This document shows positions 56,045 through 64,000 of a stretch of 64,000 nucleotides of DNA, in pieces (within the stretch, counting starts at the first letter, position 1; every line of letters begins with the position of its first letter). The position numbers were made by a program, and so were the translations under genes. The stretch comes from Methylobacterium sp. CB376. GTDB lineage: Bacteria > Pseudomonadota > Alphaproteobacteria > Rhizobiales > Beijerinckiaceae. The notes beneath the pieces are model-generated. The model did not search any database. It was not told where the DNA came from and was given only the letters and a program-made list of their open reading frames with translations. The DNA lies in NCBI RefSeq assembly GCF_029714205.1, contig NZ_CP121648.1:5954501-6018500 (forward strand), in the 5' to 3' direction.

Positions 56045-56224
56045 CACACGCCTGCGCGGCGCCTGAGCGAAGCCCAAATCCGCCATCCCGCAGGGATCAA
56101 GCGGATCACCAGCCCGCGCGGCGCCTGAGCGAAGCCCACATCCGCCATCCCGAAGGGATCAAGCGGATCACCAGCCCGCGCGGCGCCTGAGCGAAGCCCA
56201 CATCCGCCATCCCGAAGGGATCAA
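56039..56224. repeat. Repeat family A as three tandem 62-bp units
   Basis: Three head-to-tail 62-bp units: 56039-56100, 56101-56162 and 56163-56224. The last two are identical base for base; the first differs at a few positions. Each contains CCCGCGCGGCGCCTGAGCG (CCTG in unit 1), AAGCCCACATCCGCCATCCC and AGGGATCAAGCGGATC. Single diverged copies lie at 6124, 11915 and 53637. The identity of two units points to recent duplication. Confidence 0.9.
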
Positions 56225-56237
56225 GCGGATTTGGTAT

Positions 56238-56340
56238 CATGAGACATGACCGCTGGTTCCGTTCTCGGATCGTCGCCAAGCCTCTGAGTGGCCAAGCCTC
56301 TGAGTCGCCAAGCCTTTGATGTCGACAATCCGGGATGGCC
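56238..56340. repeat. Intergenic repeat family B, copy with three 16-bp units
   Basis: ATGAGACATGACCGCTGGTT, CCGTTCTCGGA, then three tandem units GTCGCCAAGCCTCTGA (56272-56287, 56288-56303, 56304-56319), then GTCGACAATCCGGGATGGCC. The order matches the element at 47278-47410. It directly follows the family A tandem block, so the two elements are nested in one 430-bp convergent intergenic region that holds no gene. Confidence 0.78.
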
Positions 56341-56427
56341 GGGCCGCCGTCCCGACGGGATCGGGCGGATCCGGCAGCGGGCGGGGCGCGCCGGGTCGCT
56401 TCCGGGCTCCCGCCGCGATCCCGCGCC

Positions 56428-58563
56428 CTAGCGCGGCAGCTCCGCCAGCCGCGCCACCAGCGCGGGCGCGTGCAGGGCCGCCATCCGCTCCTTCGGGGTG
56501 AGCCAGGACGCCGCCTCGCCGACGCTCACGGCCTCGCCGAGCTTCGCCTCGGCCAGCACCCGCTCGGCCTCGATCGCGCCGCGGCGCCGCGATGCCGGGG
56601 GCGGCAGCATGGCGAGGTGGGCCTCCCGCAGGGCCGGCTCGGCGTGGAGTGCCCAGAGCGCGTCGGCCTCGTCGAAGCCGCGGGCGGCGTTCTCGGCCTC
56701 GATCGCCCGGGCCCGCACGGCGATCGGCGGCGGCGCGCGCTCCTCGGGCGTCATCAGCAGGCCGCGCCGCTTGAGGGCGAGGCCCCAGGCCAGCTGGCCG
56801 CTCGCCCAGGAGAGCGGGATCGCCAGCACGAGGCCGAGGATCGTCGGCGACATCCACAGGAACAGCGAGGTCGCGATCGCGAAGGCGGCCGCCCCCGAGA
56901 CGAGGCCCAGCAGCGTGTGCCAGCGGTGGCGCCGGACGATGTCGCGCAGCGGGATCGAGCCATCGTCGCGGCGCTGCGGGTTCCAGCCGGTGTCGCGCCC
57001 GAGCAGGATCTGCAGCACCGAGCCCGACTGGATCAGCATCGCGATCGGCGCGATCAGGGCCGAGAGCAGGGTCTCGATCAGCGCCGACAGAATGAGGCGC
57101 GGCGCCCCCCCGCAGGCCCGCCGCACCGTCGCGTCGAGGAGCGCCAGGATCAGGCCGAACAGCTTCGGCGCCAGCAGGATGCCCATGGTCAGCCCGAAGA
57201 GCTGGAGCGCGCGCACCGGGTCGAAGCGCGGCCAGACCGGGTAGAGCCGGAACTCGCTCGGGAAATATTCCGGGCGGATATAGGCGGTCTGCAGGGCGAG
57301 CGCGATGCCGACCACGAGCTGCGCCGCCCAGAGCGGCGAGGCGACGTAGCCCGCGATGCCGGTCGCGAAGTGCTGGCGGGAGGCGAGCTTCAGCCCCGCC
57401 GCCGCGATGATGCGGGAATGCTGCAGGTTCCCCTGCGCCCAGCGCCGGTCGCGGACGGCGATGTCGATCAGCGAGGGCGGGCTCTCCTCGTAGGAGCCGG
57501 CGAGGTCGGGGAGCATGGACACGCTCCAGCCGCCGCGCCGGATCAGCGCCGCCTCGACGAAGTCGTGGCTGAGCACGTGGCCGCCGAAGGGCGGCCGGCC
57601 CGGCAGGTCCGGCAGCCCGCACTGCTCCGCGAAGGCCCGGGTGCGGATGATGGCGTTGTGGCCCCAGTAATTGCCGTCCCGCCCCGACCACAGGGCGAGG
57701 CCCGTGGCGATGACCGGCCCGTAGATCCGGGCCGCGAATTGCTGCACGCGGGCGAACAGGGTGTTGCGGTTGATGATGAGCGGCAGCGACTGGACGATGC
57801 CGGCATCCGGATCCGCCTCCATGGCGGCGGCGAGCCGCACCACGCATTCGCCGCTCATCAGGCTGTCGGCGTCGAGCACCAGCATGTGGTCGTAGTGCCC
57901 GCCCCAGCGGGTGACGAAGTCGGCGATGTTGCCGGCCTTGCGGTGGTGGTTCTTCGGCCGGTGGCGGTAGTACAGGCGCGCCCCGGCCCCGAGCCGCTCG
58001 CGCAGGGCGAGGAAGGCCCGCTCCTCGGCGATCCAGGCATCGGCCTGGGTCGAATCCGACAGGATCCAGTAGTCGAAGCGCGCGCCCTCGCCGGTGGCCT
58101 CGATCGACTCGCGCATCGCCTCGATCGCCGCGAAGGTGCGGGCGGTGGCCTCGTTGTAGACCGGCATCACGACGGCGGTGCGGCGCGTCAGGGGCCCGCG
58201 CGGCGCGGCCGCGGGGCGGCGGCGCAGCAGCGCCCCGAAGCCGAGCAGCGCCGAGGTGAAGGCGAGGGCGATCCAGGAGAAGTTGAGCGTGAACAGCAGC
58301 AGCAGGAGCAGCTGCAGGACGGTGGCGCTGCCCGCCACCGTCACGACCTCGTACATCTCGTAGGCGCCGTAGGCGGTGAGCAGGGCCGCCGCCCCGAACA
58401 CGAACAGCCGCGCGGCCCTCGGGCTCGGATGCGCCGCGCCGCGATGGGCCGCGAGGGGGGACCAGCGGCGCAGGTCCTGCACCGGCATGGCGAGGGGCGC
58501 CTCGGGCGGCACCGCCGGTGCGCCGGAGGCGCGCGGCATCACGGGGTCCAACGAAACAGCCAT
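56428..58563 (-). CDS. opgH: Glucans biosynthesis glucosyltransferase H (OpgH/MdoH)
   Basis: Inner-membrane glycosyltransferase, 711 residues, polymerising the beta-glucan backbone of osmoregulated periplasmic glucans from UDP-glucose. Two helices lie near 50-110 and several after about 390. The GT2 catalytic region has VVMPVYNEATARTF, MLVLDADSLMSGECVVRLAA (DxD), LSHDFVEAALIRRGGW and the R-W motif DRRWAQGNLQHSRII. The gene begins inside the last 25 bp of opgG, so the two are translationally linked. Confidence 0.94.
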   Translation of the reverse strand: MAVSLDPVMPRASGAPAVPPEAPLAMPVQDLRRWSPLAAHRGAAHPSPRAARLFVFGAAALLTAYGAYEMYEVVTVAGSATVLQLLLLLLFTLNFSWIALAFTSALLGFGALLRRRPAAAPRGPLTRRTAVVMPVYNEATARTFAAIEAMRESIEATGEGARFDYWILSDSTQADAWIAEERAFLALRERLGAGARLYYRHRPKNHHRKAGNIADFVTRWGGHYDHMLVLDADSLMSGECVVRLAAAMEADPDAGIVQSLPLIINRNTLFARVQQFAARIYGPVIATGLALWSGRDGNYWGHNAIIRTRAFAEQCGLPDLPGRPPFGGHVLSHDFVEAALIRRGGWSVSMLPDLAGSYEESPPSLIDIAVRDRRWAQGNLQHSRIIAAAGLKLASRQHFATGIAGYVASPLWAAQLVVGIALALQTAYIRPEYFPSEFRLYPVWPRFDPVRALQLFGLTMGILLAPKLFGLILALLDATVRRACGGAPRLILSALIETLLSALIAPIAMLIQSGSVLQILLGRDTGWNPQRRDDGSIPLRDIVRRHRWHTLLGLVSGAAAFAIATSLFLWMSPTILGLVLAIPLSWASGQLAWGLALKRRGLLMTPEERAPPPIAVRARAIEAENAARGFDEADALWALHAEPALREAHLAMLPPPASRRRGAIEAERVLAEAKLGEAVSVGEAASWLTPKERMAALHAPALVARLAELPR

Positions 58564-60227
58564 GTCTCACTGACGGGTTGGTCGCCGTTCTTGACGACGA
58601 GGCGCATCTCGCAGGCGGTCTCGCCGCCCGGGTCCAGTTCGAAGACGGCGCGCACCGTCTTGCGCTCGGGATAGAGGTAGAGGAGGGGGCGGAATTGCGG
58701 GTCGCGCTTCACCGGCGGCGCGTCGGGCTTGGGCTGCACGATCGTCCCCGGCGAGGCCGTGACCGCGAGCTTCAGGGATTCGGGCCTCACCTCCGGGGCG
58801 AAGAGCGCGTCGCCCGCGAAGTCGACGAGGAAGAGGCGGCGCTTGCCCGAACTGCCCTTGCCGATCCGCGTGCCGGTGCAGCGCGCCAGGGGCGGCGCCC
58901 CCGGCACGTCCCAGCACCAGTATTGCCGGAAGGTGAAAGCGGTCTCCCTGGCGATCGGCTCCTTGGGCCGCCAATAGGCCAGGATGTTCTCGTTGACCTC
59001 GGACTCGCTCGGGATCTCGATGAGCTGGACCGCGCCCGGGCCCCAGCCGCGCTGCTCCTGGCCGGGCTGCCAGGTGCCGAAGGGCTCGATCCACAGGCTC
59101 GGGCGGCGCTCCCAGTGCTGCACGTCGTCCTGGTAATCCGCGTAGTCGCGGTGGCGCTGCACGAGGCCGAAGCCCTTCGGGTCCTGGTCGAGGAAGGAGG
59201 AGATCTGCAGCGTCTCGGGGTTCTGCACGGGCCGCCAGAGCGCCTCGCCCCCGCCGTTGCGGATCTGCAGGCCGCCGATCTCGTGGGCGGCGGGGCGGGC
59301 GTCGTCGGTGTTGCGGTGGTCGGCCGGGCCGAACAGGTAGGCGCCCGTCATGCCGCCGAGCCCGACATGGTCGAGGCTGGTGCGCGGGCACAGGGTCGCC
59401 TCGATGTCCACGATGGTGGCGTCGCCCGGGCGCAGCGTCATGCGCAGGGCCGCGGCGGCGGAGTCGGAATCGATCAGCGCGTGCATCACGATCTGGGTGC
59501 TGGCCGGGCCCGGCCGCTCCAGCCAGAAGGCCCGGAAGAGCGGGAATTCCTCGCCCCGCGCCTCGGCCGGGCGCAGGGTGAGGGCGCGCGCGGTGATGCC
59601 GTAGCTCTGGCCCGCGGCGAGGGCCCGGAAGAACGAGGCGCCCTGGAAGATCGCGCAATCGGCGGGCGGCCCGCCCCCGAAGCTCCCGTAGAGGCGGAAG
59701 CCCGAGAAGCCGAGGTCGCGGCCGGCCTCGGGCGGGGCGGTCTTGCGGAACTCGAACAGGTCGCGGTCGTAGGGGATGCGCCGGACGATCCCGTCCTCGA
59801 CCGTGTGCAGGCTGACCGGGTTCGTGAACAGGTAGCCCCGGTGCAGGGGCTCGACCACGAAGCCGCGGCCCTCCCCGCGCCAGATCAGGAGTTCGGGCTT
59901 CGGCCGGATCGCGATGTACTGCTCGTAGGTGAGCTTGCCGAAGGCGTCCGGCAGGGCGGAGGGCGGGGCCGCGTAGGGCTTGGCCGCCAGCGCCCGGGCC
60001 AGGGCCACCACCGCGGCCGGGTCGAAGCGCTCGCCGTCCCCGAGCGCCGGCGGCGCGGGCGGATCCTCCGCGCGGGCGCCCGTCGGCGCGAGGGCGCCGC
60101 CCGCCGCGAAGGCACCGGCGAGCGCCAGCACGGCGCGGCGGTCGAGGCCGGCCGCCGCGTCGCGGGCGGGGGCCTGGATCTCTCGCGCGTGGGTCGGCCG
60201 GGGCGAGGCGGGGCGTCGTCGCGTCAT
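58539..60227 (-). CDS. opgG: Periplasmic glucan biosynthesis protein G (OpgG/MdoG)
   Basis: Periplasmic glucan-branching/assembly protein, 562 residues. The signal is Tat-like ([20 protein letters not shown], about residues 28-47). The family start is [20 protein letters not shown], then [45 protein letters not shown] and SRTSLD-type blocks follow, and the C-terminal Ig-like domain ends [10 protein letters not shown]. Start ATG at 60227. Divergent from glmU. It supplies the periplasmic partner of OpgH. Confidence 0.93.
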   Translation of the reverse strand: MTRRRPASPRPTHAREIQAPARDAAAGLDRRAVLALAGAFAAGGALAPTGARAEDPPAPPALGDGERFDPAAVVALARALAAKPYAAPPSALPDAFGKLTYEQYIAIRPKPELLIWRGEGRGFVVEPLHRGYLFTNPVSLHTVEDGIVRRIPYDRDLFEFRKTAPPEAGRDLGFSGFRLYGSFGGGPPADCAIFQGASFFRALAAGQSYGITARALTLRPAEARGEEFPLFRAFWLERPGPASTQIVMHALIDSDSAAAALRMTLRPGDATIVDIEATLCPRTSLDHVGLGGMTGAYLFGPADHRNTDDARPAAHEIGGLQIRNGGGEALWRPVQNPETLQISSFLDQDPKGFGLVQRHRDYADYQDDVQHWERRPSLWIEPFGTWQPGQEQRGWGPGAVQLIEIPSESEVNENILAYWRPKEPIARETAFTFRQYWCWDVPGAPPLARCTGTRIGKGSSGKRRLFLVDFAGDALFAPEVRPESLKLAVTASPGTIVQPKPDAPPVKRDPQFRPLLYLYPERKTVRAVFELDPGGETACEMRLVVKNGDQPVSETWLFRWTP

Positions 60228-60379
60228 GCATCCGTTCCGGGGGTGGGCTCCCGCGCCGTTTACCACGACGGAGGCTGAACTGGACGTTAAGATTGTGCCG
60301 GGGCCGCTCCCGCCGGGCCCGGGCCTCGGCTTTGCCCGGGCGCGGGATCCGGCTAGATCGGGCGGAGCGCCACTCGACG

Positions 60380-61744
60380 ATGAGCCCGATGACCTCGACC
60401 CCGACACCCGCGGGCGCCCGCTCGCTCCTCTGCGTCGTCCTCGCGGCCGGGAAGGGCACGCGCATGCGCTCCGACCTGCCGAAGGTGCTGCACCCGCTGG
60501 CCGGCCGGCCGATGCTCGCCCACGTGCTCGCCGCGGTGCGCGAGGCGGGGGCGACCGGCCTCGCGGTGGTGGCCGAGCCCGGCCGGGCGGACGTGGCGGC
60601 GGCGGTGGCGGCGGCGGCGCCGGGCGCGGAAGTCTTCCCTCAGGCCGAGCGCCTCGGCACCGCGCACGCGGTGCTGGCGGCCCGGGCCGCCCTGGAGGCG
60701 GGCCACGATGACGTGCTGGTGGCCTTCGGCGACACGCCGCTGATCCGGCCCGAGACCTACGCGCGCCTGCGCGCGCCCCTCGCCGAGGGGGCCGCCCTCG
60801 CCGTGCTGGCCTTCGAGGCCGCCGACCCGACCGGCTACGGGCGGGTGCTCACCGAGGGCGACCGGGTGGTGGCGATCCGCGAGGAGAAGGATGCGAGCCC
60901 CGAGGAGCGCCGGGTCCGCCTGAGCAATGCCGGGCTGATGGCGCTGTCGGGGCGGCTCGCCCTCGACCTCCTCGACCGGATCGGCAACGCCAACGCGGCC
61001 GGCGAGTACTACCTGCCGGACGCGGTGGCCCTCGCCGTGCGGGCGGGCGGGCGGGTCGCGGTCGTGCCGGTCGAGGAGGCCGAGGCGCAGGGCGTCAACG
61101 ATCGGGTCCAGCTCGCCGCCGCCGAGGCGACCCTGCAGCAGCGGCTGCGGCGGGCCGCGATGCTGGGCGGCGCGACCCTGATCGCCCCCGAGACCGTCTT
61201 CCTCAGCCACGACACGCGGCTCGGCCGCGACGTGGTGGTGGAGCCGCACGTGGTGTTCGGGCCGGGCGTGAGCGTGGGCGACGGCTGCGTCATCCACGCC
61301 TTCTCGCACCTGGAGCAGGCGGTGTTGGAGCCGGGGGTGGTCATCGGCCCCTACGCCCGCCTGCGGCCCGGCGCCGTGCTGGCGACGGGGGCGCGCATCG
61401 GCAACTTCGTCGAGGTCAAGAACGCCGCGATCGGCGCGGGCGCCAAGGTCAACCACCTCTCCTACGTGGGCGATGCCGAGGTGGGGCCGCGGGCGAATCT
61501 CGGGGCCGGCACCATCACGTGCAACTACGACGGCCTGCGCAAGCACCGCACCGTGATCGGCGCGGGGGCCTTCGTCGGCTCGAACTCGGCGCTGGTGGCG
61601 CCGGTGGCGATCGGGGAGGGGGCCTATGTCGGGTCGGGCTCGGTGATCACCGACGACGTCCCGCCCGAGGCGCTGGCCCTCGGCCGCGGCCGGCAGGTGG
61701 TGAAGCCCGGCTGGGCCAAGGCCAAGGACAAGGACAGGGGCTGA
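60380..61744 (+). CDS. glmU: Bifunctional UDP-GlcNAc pyrophosphorylase / GlcN-1-P acetyltransferase (GlmU)
   Basis: GlmU, about 454 residues, making UDP-N-acetylglucosamine for peptidoglycan and lipid A. The uridylyltransferase domain begins [20 protein letters not shown] and has [10 protein letters not shown]. The left-handed beta-helix acetyltransferase domain starts near residue 255 and has [28 protein letters not shown] and [11 protein letters not shown] with the catalytic His. ATG at 60380 is used; ATG at 60389 is equally possible. glmS lies 2 kb downstream on the same strand. Confidence 0.95.
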   Translation: MSPMTSTPTPAGARSLLCVVLAAGKGTRMRSDLPKVLHPLAGRPMLAHVLAAVREAGATGLAVVAEPGRADVAAAVAAAAPGAEVFPQAERLGTAHAVLAARAALEAGHDDVLVAFGDTPLIRPETYARLRAPLAEGAALAVLAFEAADPTGYGRVLTEGDRVVAIREEKDASPEERRVRLSNAGLMALSGRLALDLLDRIGNANAAGEYYLPDAVALAVRAGGRVAVVPVEEAEAQGVNDRVQLAAAEATLQQRLRRAAMLGGATLIAPETVFLSHDTRLGRDVVVEPHVVFGPGVSVGDGCVIHAFSHLEQAVLEPGVVIGPYARLRPGAVLATGARIGNFVEVKNAAIGAGAKVNHLSYVGDAEVGPRANLGAGTITCNYDGLRKHRTVIGAGAFVGSNSALVAPVAIGEGAYVGSGSVITDDVPPEALALGRGRQVVKPGWAKAKDKDRG

Positions 61745-61865
61745 GACGGCCGGGCCCGGGAGGGCCGCGGCCCGTCCGGGCCGGCCCACCGGGTCGGCGC
61801 GCCCGGTGGCGGAACCTGCCCGATGCCTGTACTCTCCTCGTCGCGGCAGGGAGGGGAGAAGGGCC

Positions 61866-62381
61866 ATGATCGGACGCCCTGACACCGGCAGAGTCCCCGA
61901 CTTCTCCGGGTATCCGGATCTCGTCGTCATGTATCTCGGGATGCATGTCCGCGCACTCTTCGGATTGAAGACTCTGCTCGGCCTCGGCCCGGCGATCGAG
62001 AAGGCCGGACTCGGCCGACCGGACGGATTGCTGCACTACGAGAACAACATCATCTACGGATTCTTTCCGCTTCATGTCGGCATGCGCTGGTACTGGCGCG
62101 ACATGGAAAGCCTGGAGCGCTTCGCCAAATCGGAGCCGCACCGGACCTGGTGGATGAACTTCCTCAAGGATAGCGGCGGCACCGCGATCTGGCACGAGAC
62201 CTATCACATGCGCGGGGGCATGGAGGCGATCTACAGCGACCCGCGGGCGACGGGCTTCTCGGCCTTCCTGCCGCTGCAGCAGGCCCGCGGCTCGCTGCGG
62301 AGCCGGCACCAGGCCTATGGGCAGGCGGATCTCGGTCACCTTCCCGCCGAGAACCCGCCGGACGTCCAGCCGGCCACGTAG
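61866..62381 (+). CDS. DUF4188 (monooxygenase-like) family protein
   Basis: A 171-residue protein matching the DUF4188 family, distantly related to heme-dependent aldoxime dehydratase-like or monooxygenase proteins of the dimeric alpha/beta barrel type. Typical pieces are DLVVMYLGMHVRALFGLKTL, MRWYWRDMESLERFAKS and AIWHETYHMRGGMEAIYSDP, with the His of WHETY conserved. The biochemical function is not established. The gene is clearly AT-richer than its neighbours (for example GAGAACAACATCATCTACGG), which hints at transfer. Start ATG at 61866 with GGGGAGAAGG upstream. Confidence 0.75.
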   Translation: MIGRPDTGRVPDFSGYPDLVVMYLGMHVRALFGLKTLLGLGPAIEKAGLGRPDGLLHYENNIIYGFFPLHVGMRWYWRDMESLERFAKSEPHRTWWMNFLKDSGGTAIWHETYHMRGGMEAIYSDPRATGFSAFLPLQQARGSLRSRHQAYGQADLGHLPAENPPDVQPAT

Positions 62382-62485
62382 GCCGGGCGAGGATGGGACC
62401 GTGGCGGCGGGTCGGCCCGGAGCATCGGCCGCGGGCCGCGCCCGGGCGCGCGGGGCGGGGCGCGGGGCGGGAAACGTCGGCCTGA

Positions 62486-62964
62486 CGCCGGGGAGGGCCG
62501 CGCCGGGGCGCCCGCCGGGACGAGGCGGCGCTGAGGGCGCTCTCCGGCCTCACCGCATCGAAACTTCTCGGCGTCATCCTGCATATCTGGCAGGGCGCGG
62601 CGACCTCCGTGCCGGAGACCGGGAACCCGATGGCGCGGCTCAGCGCGGTCGCGCGCCATCGCGCCATCGACGTCGTCCGCCGCAGGACGGAGGCCCCATG
62701 CCGGAGGGTGAGGACGGAGAGGATTGGCAGGCCCGCATCGCCGCTCCGCGCGACGGCGAGGCGGAGATCCTCGACCGCGAGGCCCTCCTGCACGGCCTGC
62801 GCATCCTGGAGCCGGCGCGGCGCGACCGCATCCTGCGCGCCTGTTGCGAGCGCCTGTCGCGGGAGGAGCCCGACGCCCGCCACGCGCGGCCGGTCACCAC
62901 CGCGAGGACGCGGCTGCATCGCGGGCGCGCCTCCCTGCGCGGCGGCCTGGAGCGGGCCGGATGA
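62486..62964 (+). pseudogene. Decayed ECF sigma factor gene
   Basis: Remains of an ECF sigma factor. One frame gives RDEAALRALSGLTASKLLGV, then IWQGAATSVPETGNPMARLS and ARHRAIDVVRRRT (region 2). About 15-20 residues normally found between LLGV and IWQ are absent, and an in-frame stop at 62483-62485 removes the N terminus. After a -1 shift in the CCCC run near 62696 the second frame gives region 4-like sequence (GEAEILDREALLHGLRIL, LSREEPDARHARPVTT). It ends in an ATGA overlap with the intact anti-sigma gene. Not expected to be functional. Confidence 0.7.
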
Positions 62965-63650
62965 GCGACGATCCCGACCTGCGCGCCGCCGAATACGTGC
63001 TGGGCACCCTCGACGCCGCGCAGCGCGCCGCCTTCGAGCGCGACCGCGATTCCGACCCGAAGCTCGCCGCGGCCCAGGCCTTCTGGGAGGCGCGGCTCGG
63101 GCCCCTGGCCGGGGCGGTGCCGCCCGTGGTGCCGAGCGCCGGCCTGTGGGCGGCGATCCGCGACGCCCTGCCGGAGCGCCGGCCCGCCGCCGCGCCCGCG
63201 ACCGACCCGATGCCGGCCCTGCGGCGCTGGCGCCGGATCGCGCTCGCGGCGGGCGCGCTCGCGGCGGGCCTCGCCCTGGTCATCGCCCTCGACGGCCTGC
63301 ATCCGGACCCGCCCGAGGCCCGCTACCTGGCGGTGATCGACCGCGGCGGCGACCTGCCGGCCCTCGTCGTCGGCCTCGACGCGCGGACCGGGATCGTGCA
63401 GGTGCGCGCCCTCGCCGCCGAGGCGCCGCGCGAGCGCAGCCTCGAACTCTGGTTCGTCGCGCAGGGAGCCTCGCCCCGCTCCCTCGGCCTCGTCGCCGAC
63501 GCGCCGCGCACCCGGCTCGTCCTGCCCGCCGCCGACCGGGCCGCCCTCGACGGCGCGACGCTCGCCGTCACGGTCGAGCCGCCCGGCGGCTCGCCCTCCG
63601 GCAACCCGACCGGGCCGGTCGTCTACAGCGGGCGGTTCGTGCGCGAGTGA
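62961..63650 (+). CDS. Anti-sigma factor, RskA-like
   Basis: A 229-residue membrane anti-sigma factor. The N-terminal zinc-less anti-sigma domain (DDPDLRAAEYVLGTLDAAQR, then QAFWEARLGPLAG) is cytoplasmic; one membrane helix lies at about 93-110 (RRIALAAGALAAGLALVIAL). The periplasmic RskA domain follows, with RSLELWFVAQGASPRSLGL and a C terminus VVYSGRFVRE. It would normally hold its ECF sigma partner at the membrane, but the upstream sigma gene is broken, so it is an orphan unless another sigma factor is its target. Confidence 0.87.
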   Translation: MSDDPDLRAAEYVLGTLDAAQRAAFERDRDSDPKLAAAQAFWEARLGPLAGAVPPVVPSAGLWAAIRDALPERRPAAAPATDPMPALRRWRRIALAAGALAAGLALVIALDGLHPDPPEARYLAVIDRGGDLPALVVGLDARTGIVQVRALAAEAPRERSLELWFVAQGASPRSLGLVADAPRTRLVLPAADRAALDGATLAVTVEPPGGSPSGNPTGPVVYSGRFVRE

Positions 63651-63810
63651 GGCGCCCGCCCGGATGGGCTGGCGGGCGGGCGGCCGCTGCGGCTAGACTG
63701 GCCCGCCTGAGGGCCCGCGCGCGGGCGGTCCGGCGCTTGCGGCGGGCGGGTGCACAGGCGGCCGGCCGTCCCGGATCGGGGCGCCGCCGACCAGGAACGA
63801 GGCGATCAGC

Positions 63811-64000
63811 ATGTGCGGCATCGTGGGTATCGTGGGCCGTGAGGCCGTGGCGGGACAGGTGATCGACGCCCTGCGGCGGCTCGAGTACCGCGGCTACGAC
63901 TCGGCAGGAATCGCGACTCTCGAGCAGGGCCGCCTGGAGCGCCGCCGCGCCGAGGGCAAGCTCACCAACCTGCAGCTCAAGCTCCTCCAGAACCCCCTCT
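63811..64000 (+). CDS. glmS: Glucosamine-fructose-6-phosphate aminotransferase (GlmS), 3' end outside window
   Basis: First 63 codons of GlmS, which makes glucosamine-6-phosphate from fructose-6-phosphate and glutamine. MCGIVGIVGREAVAGQVID shows the N-terminal nucleophile Cys2 (after Met removal) of the class II glutaminase domain, followed by LRRLEYRGYDSAGIA. The GlmU reaction lies later in the same pathway. No glmS ribozyme-like element was recognised upstream (63651-63810). Confidence 0.95.
   Translation, partial: MCGIVGIVGREAVAGQVIDALRRLEYRGYDSAGIATLEQGRLERRRAEGKLTNLQLKLLQNPL

Noticed and set aside
56039..56224. CRISPR array
   Set aside because: The units are contiguous 62-bp tandem copies without unique spacers, there are only three, and no cas gene is present.
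63651..63810. glmS ribozyme upstream of glmS
   Set aside because: No matching core was recognised, and the ribozyme is mainly a Gram-positive feature.

Overview
The window is very GC-rich chromosomal DNA from an alphaproteobacterium. The gene families (usg, BcsS, a MucR/Ros regulator, LuxR/LuxI quorum sensing, a DUF6496 protein, an [4Fe-4S] APS reductase-type CysH, a CO dehydrogenase cluster) point to Rhizobiales and most likely to a Methylobacterium-like species. That placement is inferred from gene content, not from a marker gene. I saw no rRNA, tRNA, insertion sequence, phage or CRISPR array.

Layout. 1-6108 (+): tail of an aerobic CO dehydrogenase (molybdenum hydroxylase) cluster: coxM (cut by the window edge), a HigA antitoxin with a dead HigB stub, coxD, coxE, a split XdhC pair, a molybdopterin-binding protein and a MobA-like cytidylyltransferase. 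coxE and the molybdopterin-binding gene each carry an apparent one-base frameshift. 6243-11903: exoD, usg, bcsS, an FeS photolyase with an SDR, a formyltransferase and a DUF2256 zinc-ribbon protein. 12041-17418 (-): a GGDEF/EAL protein, a Bcr/CflA-type exporter and a luxR-luxI pair with a small downstream gene. 17782-19940 (-): groES-groEL under a CIRCE element. 19967-29621: two small unknown genes, ssuA, a Bax-inhibitor-1 protein, a YbbA/YbbP-type ABC exporter divergent from tesA, thpR, a TetR regulator and a glutathione peroxidase.

29694-41355 is an assimilatory sulfur region. A six-gene, overlapping minus-strand operon runs cysH-cysD-cysNsbp-cysT-cysW-cysA. An Lrp/AsnC regulator, cysJ and cysI run divergently on the plus strand. 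Together they cover sulfate uptake, activation, APS/PAPS reduction and sulfite reduction to sulfide. The most striking feature is that CysN (ATP-sulfurylase GTPase subunit) and the periplasmic sulfate-binding protein form one 798-residue reading frame, joined by an internal signal-peptide or membrane segment, with no separate start codon for the binding protein. A shared dyad (GTTC-N8-GAAC) stands before cysH, cysJ and ssuA and is a candidate sulfur-regulon operator.

41461-48414 holds an aminotransferase, a cupin, an HSL-type hydrolase, a zinc-ligand-less MucR, cspA, a set of small unknown proteins and a DJ-1/PfpI protein. 48578-64000 holds ftsK, glnK-amtB, tesB, ubiH, opgG-opgH (osmoregulated periplasmic glucan synthesis), glmU, a DUF4188 protein, a decayed ECF sigma gene with an intact anti-sigma gene, and the start of glmS.

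Two families of intergenic repeats recur. Family A has a GC-rich core plus a hairpin and is 62-bp tandem at one site. Family B has short CCAAGC-type tandem units. Most copies lie between convergent genes, and several family A copies contain the stop codon of the neighbouring gene.
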